A stretch of 13,582 nucleotides of DNA from Candidatus Wolframiiraptor sp. (GTDB lineage: Archaea; Thermoproteota; Nitrososphaeria_A; Caldarchaeales; Wolframiiraptoraceae), in the NCBI GenBank assembly GCA_003660635.1, contig QMUP01000009.1:1-13582 (forward strand), written 5' to 3'. The notes under the pieces are model-generated. The model was not told where the DNA came from. It worked only from the letters and a program-made list of their open reading frames with translations, and did not search any database. Both the position numbers and the translations under genes were made by a program. Every line of letters begins with the position of its first letter. The first letter of the stretch is position 1. Shown piece by piece: positions 1-6,923 of the stretch.

Positions 1-1427
1 ACGCACTTTACATGCCTAAGCCTGGATGGTCAGAACAAAATCCTGAAGACTGGTGGGCGGCGACAAAAAGAGCCATTAAGACTATTATAGCGAGAAACCG
101 AGTGACCCCCGACTCGATTGAGGGGATAGGATTAACCGGACAGATGCATGGACTCGTGATGCTTGATGAGAATTGGGAGGTGATCCGACGGGCGATACTC
201 TGGAATGATCAGAGGACGGCCGCGGAAGCCGAGTTTCTAAATCAGAAGTTTGGCGAGAAGGTTATCGAGATAACAGGAAGCATCGTCCACACGGGGTTCA
301 CGGCCCCTAAGATACTCTGGATCAAGAGGAATGAGCCTCAAAATTTCGAGAAGATGAGGAAATTCATGCTCCCGAAAGATTACGTGGGGTTCAAGCTCAC
401 AGGAAACATCACGACTGATGTAAACGACGCCTCTGGAACGAGCCTCTTCGATGTTAGAAGGAGAAAATGGTCCGATGAACTAATCTCAGAACTCAACCTA
501 CCCGGGGAAATATTCCCAGAAGTCTTAGAGTCCCCCAACGTTAGAGGAGAACTTGGCAGAGAGCCGGCAGAAGAACTCGGCCTCAGGCCAGGCACCCCCG
601 TCGTCGCGGGAGCAGGTGATCAAGGCGCCGCCGGAGTCGGGGCTGGCGCGGTCTCTGAGGGGATAGTATCCGTTAACATCGGGACTTCAGGAGTCGTTTT
701 CACGGGATCGAATGAGTATAGATTTGATTCGAAGGGGAGGCTTCACGCATTCTGCCACGCTTCTCCATCTAAATGGCATTTAATGGGAGTTATGTTATCC
801 GCTGGTGGAAGCCTGAGATGGTTTAGGGATGCACTTGGCCATTTGGAGAAAGCGGCCGCCTCACTCATCGGCGATGACCCATATAATTTACTCGTGAAGG
901 AGGCGGAAAGCATTCCGCTGGGATCCGAGGGATTGATCTTCCTCCCATATCTATCCGGAGAGAGGACGCCGCATGCAGATCCTTATGCCCGTGGAGTATT
1001 CTTCGGACTCTCACTTAAACACGGTAAAGGACATATGGTTAGGGCGATCCTCGAAGGCGTCGCGTTTGGATTGATGAATTCCCTAGAGCTGATGATGGAG
1101 CTCGGTATTAAGCCAAAGGAGCTCAGGATCTTAGGAGGCGGGTCGAGGAGCCCGCTCTGGAGGAAGATCTTGGCCGATGTATTCGGTTTAAGGGTCTATT
1201 TACTCGAAGTCGATGAAGGATCATCTTATGGGGCCGCGATTTTGGCGGCGGTTGGAGCTGGGATCTATGAGAGCGTCGAAAAAGCTGTTGAAAACATTAT
1301 TAGAGTTATAGATCCGCTTGACCCCGATAGACATTCCCATGAAACCTATCGCGCTTACTATAAGCTGTTTAATAGACTCTATCAGGTATTGAAGCAGGAG
1401 TTCAGGGAACTGGCGAACCTGCTGTAA
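1..1427 (+). CDS. xylB: Xylulokinase, FGGY family (5' end cut by window edge)
   Basis: ATP-dependent phosphorylation of D-xylulose to xylulose 5-phosphate in the cytoplasm is the family role. The reading frame is open from base 3. The first Met (base 12) lies inside a conserved family segment (PGWSEQNPEDWW) and is not the true start; comparison with E. coli XylB from memory suggests about 30-35 N-terminal residues, including the first phosphate-binding loop, lie outside the window. Counting from that Met, visible motifs are GQMHG (43-47), ILWNDQRT (62-69), FTAPK (96-100), LPKDY (120-124), GAGDQGAAG with the likely catalytic Asp at 203, the FGGY_C start NIGTSG, LPYLSGERTPH and the adenine-site GGGSRSPLWR. 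These match xylulokinase better than glycerol kinase or gluconokinase. It ends with TAA 73 nt before the ferredoxin gene. A close kinase of another ketopentose cannot be excluded. Confidence 0.9.
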   Translation, partial: ALYMPKPGWSEQNPEDWWAATKRAIKTIIARNRVTPDSIEGIGLTGQMHGLVMLDENWEVIRRAILWNDQRTAAEAEFLNQKFGEKVIEITGSIVHTGFTAPKILWIKRNEPQNFEKMRKFMLPKDYVGFKLTGNITTDVNDASGTSLFDVRRRKWSDELISELNLPGEIFPEVLESPNVRGELGREPAEELGLRPGTPVVAGAGDQGAAGVGAGAVSEGIVSVNIGTSGVVFTGSNEYRFDSKGRLHAFCHASPSKWHLMGVMLSAGGSLRWFRDALGHLEKAAASLIGDDPYNLLVKEAESIPLGSEGLIFLPYLSGERTPHADPYARGVFFGLSLKHGKGHMVRAILEGVAFGLMNSLELMMELGIKPKELRILGGGSRSPLWRKILADVFGLRVYLLEVDEGSSYGAAILAAVGAGIYESVEKAVENIIRVIDPLDPDRHSHETYRAYYKLFNRLYQVLKQEFRELANLL

Positions 1428-1465
1428 AATCCTTCACTCATACTATTTACGGATGATGGATAATT

Positions 1466-1474
1466 CTTTTTAGG
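1466..1474 (+). promoter_or_regulatory. Putative TATA-like core promoter of the ferredoxin-AOR unit
   Basis: The sequence CTTTTTAGG is centred 31 nt before the TTG start of the ferredoxin gene, which predicts transcription beginning about 5 nt before the start codon. The same 9-mer occurs at nearly the same distance (32 nt) before the TFE start on the other strand, and there is no Shine-Dalgarno motif near the TTG, as expected for a nearly leaderless message. The assignment rests on position and similarity only. Confidence 0.45.
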
Positions 1475-1500
1475 GGAGCCGCCTGCCATATCCTTGGGCC

Positions 1501-1905
1501 TTGGTTAAGAGATTAGCTATCTTAGACGCCAATAGATGTGTTGGATGCCAGCTATGCATGCTCGCATGCTCGGAAAGACTGGGATACGCGGGTCTAACTA
1601 AATCCGCGATACGCATAGTCACTCCCGGCGGGGTCGAGAGGGGATTCACCGTAATTGTGTGCAGGGCTTGTAGGGATCCGCCTTGCGCGAGAGCTTGCCC
1701 TGAGGCCGCGCTTAAAGTGAGGCAAGGGGGCGGAATATTACTAGATCCCAGTAAGTGTATTGGATGCGGCCACTGCGTTGAAGCATGTGATATAGGCGCC
1801 ATCAGGCTTGATCCAGAAACCAATAAGCCTATAACATGTATCTACTGCGGCTACTGCGCCGAATTCTGCCCACATGGAGTGATAGCTTTAGAGGAGGTGG
1901 GATGA
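1501..1905 (+). CDS. Polyferredoxin, four [4Fe-4S] clusters, electron-transfer partner of AOR
   Basis: A 134-residue cytoplasmic iron-sulfur protein of the HycB/DmsB-like type. Sixteen cysteines fall into four groups: CVGCQLCMLAC (from residue 15), CRACRDPPCARACP, CIGCGHCVEACD and CIYCGYCAEFCP, enough for four [4Fe-4S] clusters. TTG at 1501 is chosen because the frame upstream is open only to 1474 with no ATG or GTG, and the first Cys group begins 14 residues later. The stop codon directly abuts the AOR start, so the two are almost certainly co-transcribed and translated together. Similar four-cluster subunits partner tungsten oxidoreductases such as Aromatoleum AOR (AorA) and Pyrococcus WOR5. 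The inferred role is to carry electrons from the AOR active site to soluble ferredoxin or another acceptor. Confidence 0.88.
   Translation: MVKRLAILDANRCVGCQLCMLACSERLGYAGLTKSAIRIVTPGGVERGFTVIVCRACRDPPCARACPEAALKVRQGGGILLDPSKCIGCGHCVEACDIGAIRLDPETNKPITCIYCGYCAEFCPHGVIALEEVG
1893..1899 (+). promoter_or_regulatory. Shine-Dalgarno site of the AOR gene
   Basis: GGAGGTG lies inside the last ferredoxin codons, six nt before the ATG at 1906. It decides the AOR start in favour of ATG 1906 over the overlapping out-of-frame ATG at 1902, and marks the AOR as an internal operon gene. Confidence 0.75.
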
Positions 1906-3675
1906 ATGGGGAGAGATTGGATTCGCACACTTTCGAGGGTTCTTTACATAGATCTTGCTAAGAAGAGTTATTGGGTCGAGAACCGCGAAGACCTATTTGA
2001 AGAATGGTTAGGTGGAATAGGGGTTGCGGTCAAGTTATATGAGGAGGAAGTTCCGAGGGGAGCTGATCCACTGGGACCCGAGAACGCGATAATATTTTCA
2101 GTCGGCCCGTTGACGACGATCTATCCAATGGCCTCAAAAACGATCGCGGCCTTCAAATCCCCGTTAAACAATTACTTCGCAGAATCGCATGCGGGTGGAA
2201 GATCGGCATCGGCGATCAGATTCGCTGGATACGGCGCGATAGTCATCAGAAATGCGAGTGAGAGGCCTGTCTACCTCATAATAGAGCCTGAGAGGGTAAG
2301 GTTCAGGGACGCTGGTGCGTTATGGGGTGTGCGGAGTGCAGAAACCGTGGGGAGAATTCTGCGAGAAGTAACGGGCGGAGCGGGTGTGAGGAGTATTCTT
2401 AGGATTGGCGGAGCCGGAGAGAGGCTCGTTAGATACGCGTCCGTGATGGTGGAGACCTTTAGACACTTCGGGAGGATGGGGCTCGGCGCCGTCTTCGGAT
2501 CGAAGAAACTGAAGGCGGTTGTGATAATCGCTGGTAAAAACTTCAGAATCCCAAAATTAAAAGAGTACAGGGAGATCCACCGCGAGATCTATGAGCTCAC
2601 CCGTGGCCCCGGAACAAAGAAGTATCATGACCTCGGGACCGCCGCAAACATAATCTCCCTTAACGTGATAGGAGCTCTGCCGACGAGAAACTTCAGTAGC
2701 GGAAGATTTGAAGGGGCTGAGGAGATCAGCGGTGAGAAATTGGCGGAAACGATGCTGGCTCGCAGGGTCGCCTGCGTGGCCTGTCCAGTAGCATGTATTC
2801 ATTTGGCGGCGATAAGAGAAGAATATGAGGACGAGAAGTTCCTCTATAAGACCGAATTCATCTCCTATGATTATGAACCCATTTACGCCCTTGGAAGCAA
2901 CCTCGGGATAAGCGATAGATTCGGATTATTTAAGATGCTGAAAGCCGTGGAAGACTGGGGACTTGACGCGATCTCCACCGGAGTTGCTCTCGCCTGGGCC
3001 ACTGAGGCGCTTGAACGCGGGATAATAAGCGAAAATGAAACACTTCTCCACCTGAGATGGGGAGACTGGAAAACCTATGTCGAAGCAATTAAGAACATAG
3101 TGACGCAGCCTAATGAATTCTATCAGGCGCTGGCGCTGGGCGTCGAAGAAGCTGCGAAGAAATATGGTGGAGAAGAATTCGCATTGGCGTTTAATAGGGT
3201 GGAGCCGGCCGGATATGTAACAGGCCCCCTTTATTTCATCTCCTTGGCTGTGGGGTCGCGTCACTCACACCTAGACTCGGGCGCATATTCGATGGATCAA
3301 AAACTGTTTTCAAAGGGAGAAAAACTTCCCGCCCCAGAAGAGGCCGTTGAGAAGATCGCGGAAGAGGAAGCGTGGAGACAGGTATTGAATTCCCTGGTCA
3401 TATGCTTATTTGCCAGAGCAATATATACCCCAGACAACATCTGTAATGCATTAAACGCTTTAGATTACGATTTCACCCAAGACGCACTTAGAGAGCTCGG
3501 GTGGAAGATCTACTTAGAAAAGCAGAGGATCAAGCGGGAAGAGGGCTTTAGACCTACGGAGCTCAGGTTGCCGGAGAGGATATTCCAGACCCCAACACCG
3601 CTTGGAAAAATCTCGAAAGAATACATCCAGCGGGCATTAGAGACTTTCGAGAAAATAATCGGAAATAGCACATAA
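1906..3675 (+). CDS. Aldehyde:ferredoxin oxidoreductase family tungstoenzyme
   Basis: Members oxidise aldehydes to acids (or related two-electron reactions) at a tungsten bis-pterin centre and pass electrons through one [4Fe-4S] cluster. This one has 589 residues against about 605 for Pyrococcus AOR. The N-terminal AOR domain spans roughly residues 8-210 and includes GRMGLGAVFGSKKLKAVV (189-206). The cluster ligands are C290, C293 and C297 (CVACPVAC) plus C500, close to the known C288/C291/C295/C494 of Pyrococcus AOR. The first pterin motif is DWGLDAIS (350-357). E324 (DYEPIYALGSN) and H455 (SHLDSG) appear to align with the catalytic Glu313/His448. The second pterin motif is unusual: NSLVIC (495-500) in place of DxxGLC, so the substrate class is uncertain. 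It starts at ATG 1906, directly after the polyferredoxin, its likely electron partner. Tungsten rather than molybdenum is inferred from the family. Confidence 0.88.
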   Translation: MGRDWIRTLSRVLYIDLAKKSYWVENREDLFEEWLGGIGVAVKLYEEEVPRGADPLGPENAIIFSVGPLTTIYPMASKTIAAFKSPLNNYFAESHAGGRSASAIRFAGYGAIVIRNASERPVYLIIEPERVRFRDAGALWGVRSAETVGRILREVTGGAGVRSILRIGGAGERLVRYASVMVETFRHFGRMGLGAVFGSKKLKAVVIIAGKNFRIPKLKEYREIHREIYELTRGPGTKKYHDLGTAANIISLNVIGALPTRNFSSGRFEGAEEISGEKLAETMLARRVACVACPVACIHLAAIREEYEDEKFLYKTEFISYDYEPIYALGSNLGISDRFGLFKMLKAVEDWGLDAISTGVALAWATEALERGIISENETLLHLRWGDWKTYVEAIKNIVTQPNEFYQALALGVEEAAKKYGGEEFALAFNRVEPAGYVTGPLYFISLAVGSRHSHLDSGAYSMDQKLFSKGEKLPAPEEAVEKIAEEEAWRQVLNSLVICLFARAIYTPDNICNALNALDYDFTQDALRELGWKIYLEKQRIKREEGFRPTELRLPERIFQTPTPLGKISKEYIQRALETFEKIIGNST

Positions 3676-3815
3676 TTCAGGCCGCTATTTACCGAGACGA
3701 CATTTCTTAGAGACGCTATGGCCAAGGGGAGAAATCTCAGATAAATATTAGTTTTCAGAATCACTAGCCGGGAGAACTATTTTCCTCCTTTAAGCTCTTG
3801 AAATCCCTTTTAACC

Positions 3816-3846
3816 AAAAAAACCAAAAGAGGAAAAAATGTAAAAA
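3816..3846 (-). terminator. Poly-U terminator after tRNA-Phe
   Basis: Read on the minus strand, three T runs (5, 6 and 7 T) follow the tRNA 3' end within 33 nt. Tandem U tracts without a hairpin are the usual intrinsic termination signal of archaeal RNA polymerase. Confidence 0.55.
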
Positions 3847-3848
3847 TT

Positions 3849-3922
3849 TGCCCCGGGCAGGACTTGAACCTGCGACATCCCGGTCTTCAGCCGGGCGCTC
3901 TCCCAGTCTGAGCTACCGGGGC
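3849..3922 (-). tRNA. tRNA-Phe (anticodon GAA)
   Basis: The minus strand folds into a full cloverleaf. The acceptor GCCCCGG pairs with CCGGGGC, the D-stem is GCTC/GAGC, the anticodon stem is CCCGG/CCGGG around loop CTGAAGA (anticodon GAA), and the T-arm is GCAGG-TTCAAGT-CCTGC. The discriminator base is A (3849) and CCA is not encoded. No intron is present: the anticodon loop is seven nt and continuous. The tRNA lies alone on the minus strand between two plus-strand operons. Confidence 0.96.
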
Positions 3923-3945
3923 TATTTTTGATATTTTCGAGGGAA

Positions 3946-3954
3946 CTTAAAAAC
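3946..3954 (-). promoter_or_regulatory. TATA-like box of tRNA-Phe
   Basis: On the minus strand GTTTTTAAG is centred 28 nt upstream of the tRNA 5' end, the spacing expected for an archaeal TATA box with a very short 5' leader. It resembles the CTTTTTAGG boxes at 1466 and 13009. Confidence 0.55.
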
Positions 3955-4100
3955 GTTCTCGGATTTTTTCTGCGCCACTTCTTTAAATTAATCCCCAATT
4001 TTATTACCCCTCGATATATCGGATCCGTTTTAGATGGTGAGGAGTTAAATCTTAGAAGAAAGCTCGTCTGGGTATCCCACTAAGGCGGAAAAAATGCGGT

Positions 4101-4117
4101 GAAAGAAGCTATAAATT
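4101..4117 (+). promoter_or_regulatory. BRE/TATA core promoter of the BMP importer operon
   Basis: Purine-rich GAAAGAAG (4101-4108, BRE-like) precedes TATAAATT (4110-4117). This is the best-looking core promoter in the window. TATA centre plus about 26 nt predicts transcription from about 4138-4140, at the ATG at 4139, hence a leaderless message. Confidence 0.7.
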
Positions 4118-4138
4118 GTCCATTATCCAATGGACAAT
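4115..4138. promoter_or_regulatory. Perfect inverted repeat, candidate operator of the importer operon
   Basis: Arms ATTGTCCATT and AATGGACAAT are exact reverse complements (10 bp each) around a 4-nt spacer ATCC. The repeat starts inside the TATA box and ends one base before the predicted transcript start. A dimeric regulator bound here would block TBP/TFB or RNA polymerase. No regulator gene is adjacent. Because the repeat lies upstream of the predicted start site, DNA binding is more likely than an RNA hairpin. Confidence 0.6.
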
Positions 4139-5347
4139 ATGCCCATAGAGAGCAGGAAAATTGGAGTGGGAAAAACAACAGCCGTATTGATTCTGATAAT
4201 ATGTATCTTGGCAGCGACGACCGCCGTGGGATTTCTGAGACAACCAAGCGTTGTTGAGAAAACCGTCACAACTACTGTGACGAAAACAGTTCAAACGGGT
4301 GCTGGCGCCGAAAAAACCGTAACGGTTACCAAAACCGTTACCCAAACCCAGGCAAAGGAGAAGCTCGTTGTTCGAGCTGTTTTCCAGACGCCTGTCAGCG
4401 AGCCGTGGGATGGCGCGATACATCAGGCGATATTAGCCGTTGCAAAGGAGTATGAGGCGAAGGGAATCGAAGTCGATTATCAGTTTGTTGATAGGAAGAG
4501 CGATCCGAAGGAATTTGAACTCGCGTTGAGAGACGCGGCTAAGGTTGCGGACATAGTGTTCCTCGACGCGTTCTTAAAAGAGGACATAGCCAGAAGGGTC
4601 GCAGAAGACTTCCCAAACGTCGCCTTCGCAGCCGGAAGCGAATACTCCCCAACGCCGCCCAACTTCGCCGTATTCGATAACTGGCTACACCAGCCGGCCT
4701 TCCTCGCCGGCATAATCGCGGGTAAGATAACTAAGACGAATAAGATAGGTGTTGTCGCCGCGATGCCCATCAACGAGGTTAACAGGATAGTGAATGCGTT
4801 CATTCAGGGCGCGAAGACCGTTAACCCAGATGTTAAGGTGATGGTAGTCTACCTACTCGGGAACATTCCACCCGGAGAATCGCCGTGGTATCACCCAGCC
4901 ACCGCTAAGAGGCTCGCGAAGACCCTGATAGATAACGGCGTGGACGTGATATTCGCGGAGAGGGTTGGCGCGGAGGAGGCGGCTAAAGAGGCATACGAAC
5001 AGGGTAAGGAGGTCTGGGTCATAGGAAATATGGCTGATCAATATTCGAGGGCGCCTGAAGTGACCATCACGAGCCTTGTCTGGGATATGAGGCCGACCGT
5101 TAGAATAGTCTTTGAGAGAGTTCTCAGGGGAACCTTCACCGCCGACAACCTCGGAACGTACTCTTGGATGAGCTTCGGAGGATCATATCTAGCGGACTTC
5201 CACCACTTCGGGAAACCAAGTCCGCCGTTGAATGAAGAGATCCTGAACCTCGTAAACGAGTGGAAAGAGAAGATCGAGAGGGGAATGACGTGGATACCGA
5301 TAATCGAGCTTCCCCCAGAGGATGTGTGGCCTGAGCTGAGAAGTTAA
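4139..5347 (+). CDS. BMP-family ABC substrate-binding protein (nucleoside-type), membrane-tethered
   Basis: Extracytoplasmic ligand capture for the ABC importer encoded downstream; characterised Bmp/PnrA proteins bind purine nucleosides. Numbered from ATG 4139 (402 residues), there is a short basic N-terminus, a hydrophobic segment at about 14-33 (signal anchor; its Cys sits inside the helix, not in a clear lipobox), then a Thr/Val/Lys-rich linker (about 38-72) typical of archaeal surface proteins and probably glycosylated. The Bmp domain fills the rest, with AFLAGIIAGKITKTNKIGVV and the PINEVNR...AFIQGAKTVNPDVKV block characteristic of the family. ATG 4139 is preferred over ATG 4130 (three residues longer) because the TATA spacing places the transcript start at 4139; choosing 4130 would not change the mature protein. 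It is the first gene of the importer operon, 37 nt before the ATPase. The exact ligand is inferred from the family only. Confidence 0.9.
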   Translation: MPIESRKIGVGKTTAVLILIICILAATTAVGFLRQPSVVEKTVTTTVTKTVQTGAGAEKTVTVTKTVTQTQAKEKLVVRAVFQTPVSEPWDGAIHQAILAVAKEYEAKGIEVDYQFVDRKSDPKEFELALRDAAKVADIVFLDAFLKEDIARRVAEDFPNVAFAAGSEYSPTPPNFAVFDNWLHQPAFLAGIIAGKITKTNKIGVVAAMPINEVNRIVNAFIQGAKTVNPDVKVMVVYLLGNIPPGESPWYHPATAKRLAKTLIDNGVDVIFAERVGAEEAAKEAYEQGKEVWVIGNMADQYSRAPEVTITSLVWDMRPTVRIVFERVLRGTFTADNLGTYSWMSFGGSYLADFHHFGKPSPPLNEEILNLVNEWKEKIERGMTWIPIIELPPEDVWPELRS

Positions 5348-5384
5348 GAACCACCATAAACCCGAAGCGGGAGGGCGAGGTGCC

Positions 5385-6923
5385 GTGGATAAACCCGCGA
5401 TTAAGGCGATTGGATTGAGGAAGGTGTACGTTGGAGGGGCCGTAGCCTTAGATGATGTCAGCTTCGAACTCGAGTCCGGGAAAGTCTATGGCCTCGTCGG
5501 CCCTAATGGAGCCGGAAAATCGACGCTGACCAACGTAATAGCGGGCTACATCGCACCAGATAGGGGCGAAGTATACGTACATGGGATAAAGATCGAGGAC
5601 TACCATCAAGCCATGGTCGAAGCCGGGGTTGTTAAAGTCGAACAGCACCCGAACCTCGCACCTGCCTTAACACCCCTCGAGCACCTTGCCCTCCTACTCC
5701 CCACAATTTTCTTTGATCTAGATCCGCTTAGATCCGAGGCAGAGGCTCTTGCAAAGGAACTTGATGTCCAAGTTAATTTTGATCAGATAGTTGAAAAACT
5801 CTCGATCAGTCAACAGAGGATCTTCGAGATCATTAGGGCGCTCATACTCTGCAGGATGCTCCATGACCTCGGGCGGAAACCTGTCCTCATATTAGATGAG
5901 AGCACGGCATATCTCCCCATTCAGCAAAAGAATTCCTTGAAGAATTATCTCACAAAACTCACCGACCTCGATTATACGATAATAATAATCTCTCATGATC
6001 TATCGGAGATCTTGGACATCTCCGACGAGGTAATAATCATGTCAAACGGTAAAATAGTTTCGAGGATGAAAGCCGAGAAAATAGACCTCAGCGAGCTGAT
6101 GAGAAGCATGTTTGAAGAAGTACCGTTAATCGAGGTTAGAAAGGAGATCGAGGCAGCACCGCTGGATGGAGAAGCCCTCAGAATAGAGGGACTAAAGGTT
6201 AGAGATGACCGCGGAGAATTGGCGGTTAAGGGATTGAACCTAACCGTGATGCGGGGAGAGGTCCACGGAATCGCAACGATCCCGGGAACGGGAGAGAAAG
6301 AACTCGCGGAATGCATTTATGGGATTCGACCTCCAGAGTCGGGTAAGGTCATACTCTTCGGTGAAGATGTGACAGGAAAGGGTGTTCAGGAGATGAAGAA
6401 GCGGGGCGTGGACTTCCTCTCCGACAACAGGATTATGGATGGGCTGATACTGGGAGCGAGCGTTGAAGACAATTTAACGATTGGGAACGAGGAATATTTC
6501 TCTCATAGGCTCGTCCTAGACCCCGAGAAGAAGAAAAAACTCGCCGAAAAACTCGTAAACGAATTCTCGATAATCGTAAAGAACCTCAAAGACCCCATAG
6601 AAACACTCTCAGGTGGAAATATGCAGAGAACCTATATCGGGAGGGTCTTGGGGAGGTGGAGTAAACTCTTGATAGCACTCCATCCAACTGTTGGTCTTGA
6701 TCCGAGGGGGGTCAAATTATTCTTTGAGAAAGTTGCCGAGAGGAAGAGGCGGGGGTTGACTACGATAATCTTCTCTCCAAACATAAAGGAACTCTTAGCG
6801 TTCTGTGACAGGGTCTCCGCATTCGTTAATGGAAAAATAGTTGAAACCTATCATCCATCCGAAATAGATGTGAAGAAACTCGGAATGATAATAAGCGGGT
6901 TGATGGCGAATTGCTCGAGCTGA
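5385..6923 (+). CDS. Double-NBD ABC transporter ATP-binding protein (BMP/nucleoside-type)
   Basis: Cytoplasmic ATPase that powers the importer; 512 residues, the expected length for the RbsA/YufO-like class with two fused nucleotide-binding domains. NBD1 carries Walker A GPNGAGKST (39-47), Q-loop Q87, signature LSISQQ (139-144), Walker B VLILDES with Glu172, and switch His204. NBD2 carries a degenerate Walker A (PGTGEKEL, 300-307, with Glu at the expected Lys position), a canonical LSGGN signature (408-412), a Walker B without its Asp-Glu (LLIALHP, 428-434), and FSPN where the switch His would be. One functional site is therefore built from NBD1 Walker A/B plus the NBD2 signature, as is usual in this class. 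It starts with GTG after a GAGG motif (5377-5380). Its last 13 nt overlap the permease gene, showing translational coupling. Confidence 0.93.
   Translation: MDKPAIKAIGLRKVYVGGAVALDDVSFELESGKVYGLVGPNGAGKSTLTNVIAGYIAPDRGEVYVHGIKIEDYHQAMVEAGVVKVEQHPNLAPALTPLEHLALLLPTIFFDLDPLRSEAEALAKELDVQVNFDQIVEKLSISQQRIFEIIRALILCRMLHDLGRKPVLILDESTAYLPIQQKNSLKNYLTKLTDLDYTIIIISHDLSEILDISDEVIIMSNGKIVSRMKAEKIDLSELMRSMFEEVPLIEVRKEIEAAPLDGEALRIEGLKVRDDRGELAVKGLNLTVMRGEVHGIATIPGTGEKELAECIYGIRPPESGKVILFGEDVTGKGVQEMKKRGVDFLSDNRIMDGLILGASVEDNLTIGNEEYFSHRLVLDPEKKKKLAEKLVNEFSIIVKNLKDPIETLSGGNMQRTYIGRVLGRWSKLLIALHPTVGLDPRGVKLFFEKVAERKRRGLTTIIFSPNIKELLAFCDRVSAFVNGKIVETYHPSEIDVKKLGMIISGLMANCSS

Noticed and set aside
12..14. 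ATG as the true start of the xylulokinase gene
   Set aside because: It lies inside a conserved family segment, the frame is open further left, and the first phosphate-binding loop is missing, so the real start is outside the window.
3849..3922. tRNA genes as integration sites of a mobile element
   Set aside because: No integrase and no second copy of either tRNA 3' end was noticed in the window; neighbouring genes are ordinary chromosomal genes.
3810..3998. 62-codon minus-strand frame
   Set aside because: It runs through the tRNA-Phe gene and its promoter; no coding signal.
4012..4021. Palindrome CGATATATCG upstream of the importer
   Set aside because: Short, AT-rich, with no gene at the distance expected for a promoter; chance occurrence is plausible.
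6282..6305. Degenerate second ATP site of the importer ATPase as evidence of gene decay
   Set aside because: An inactive second site is usual in this class of double-domain ATPases; the frame and the LSGGN signature are intact.
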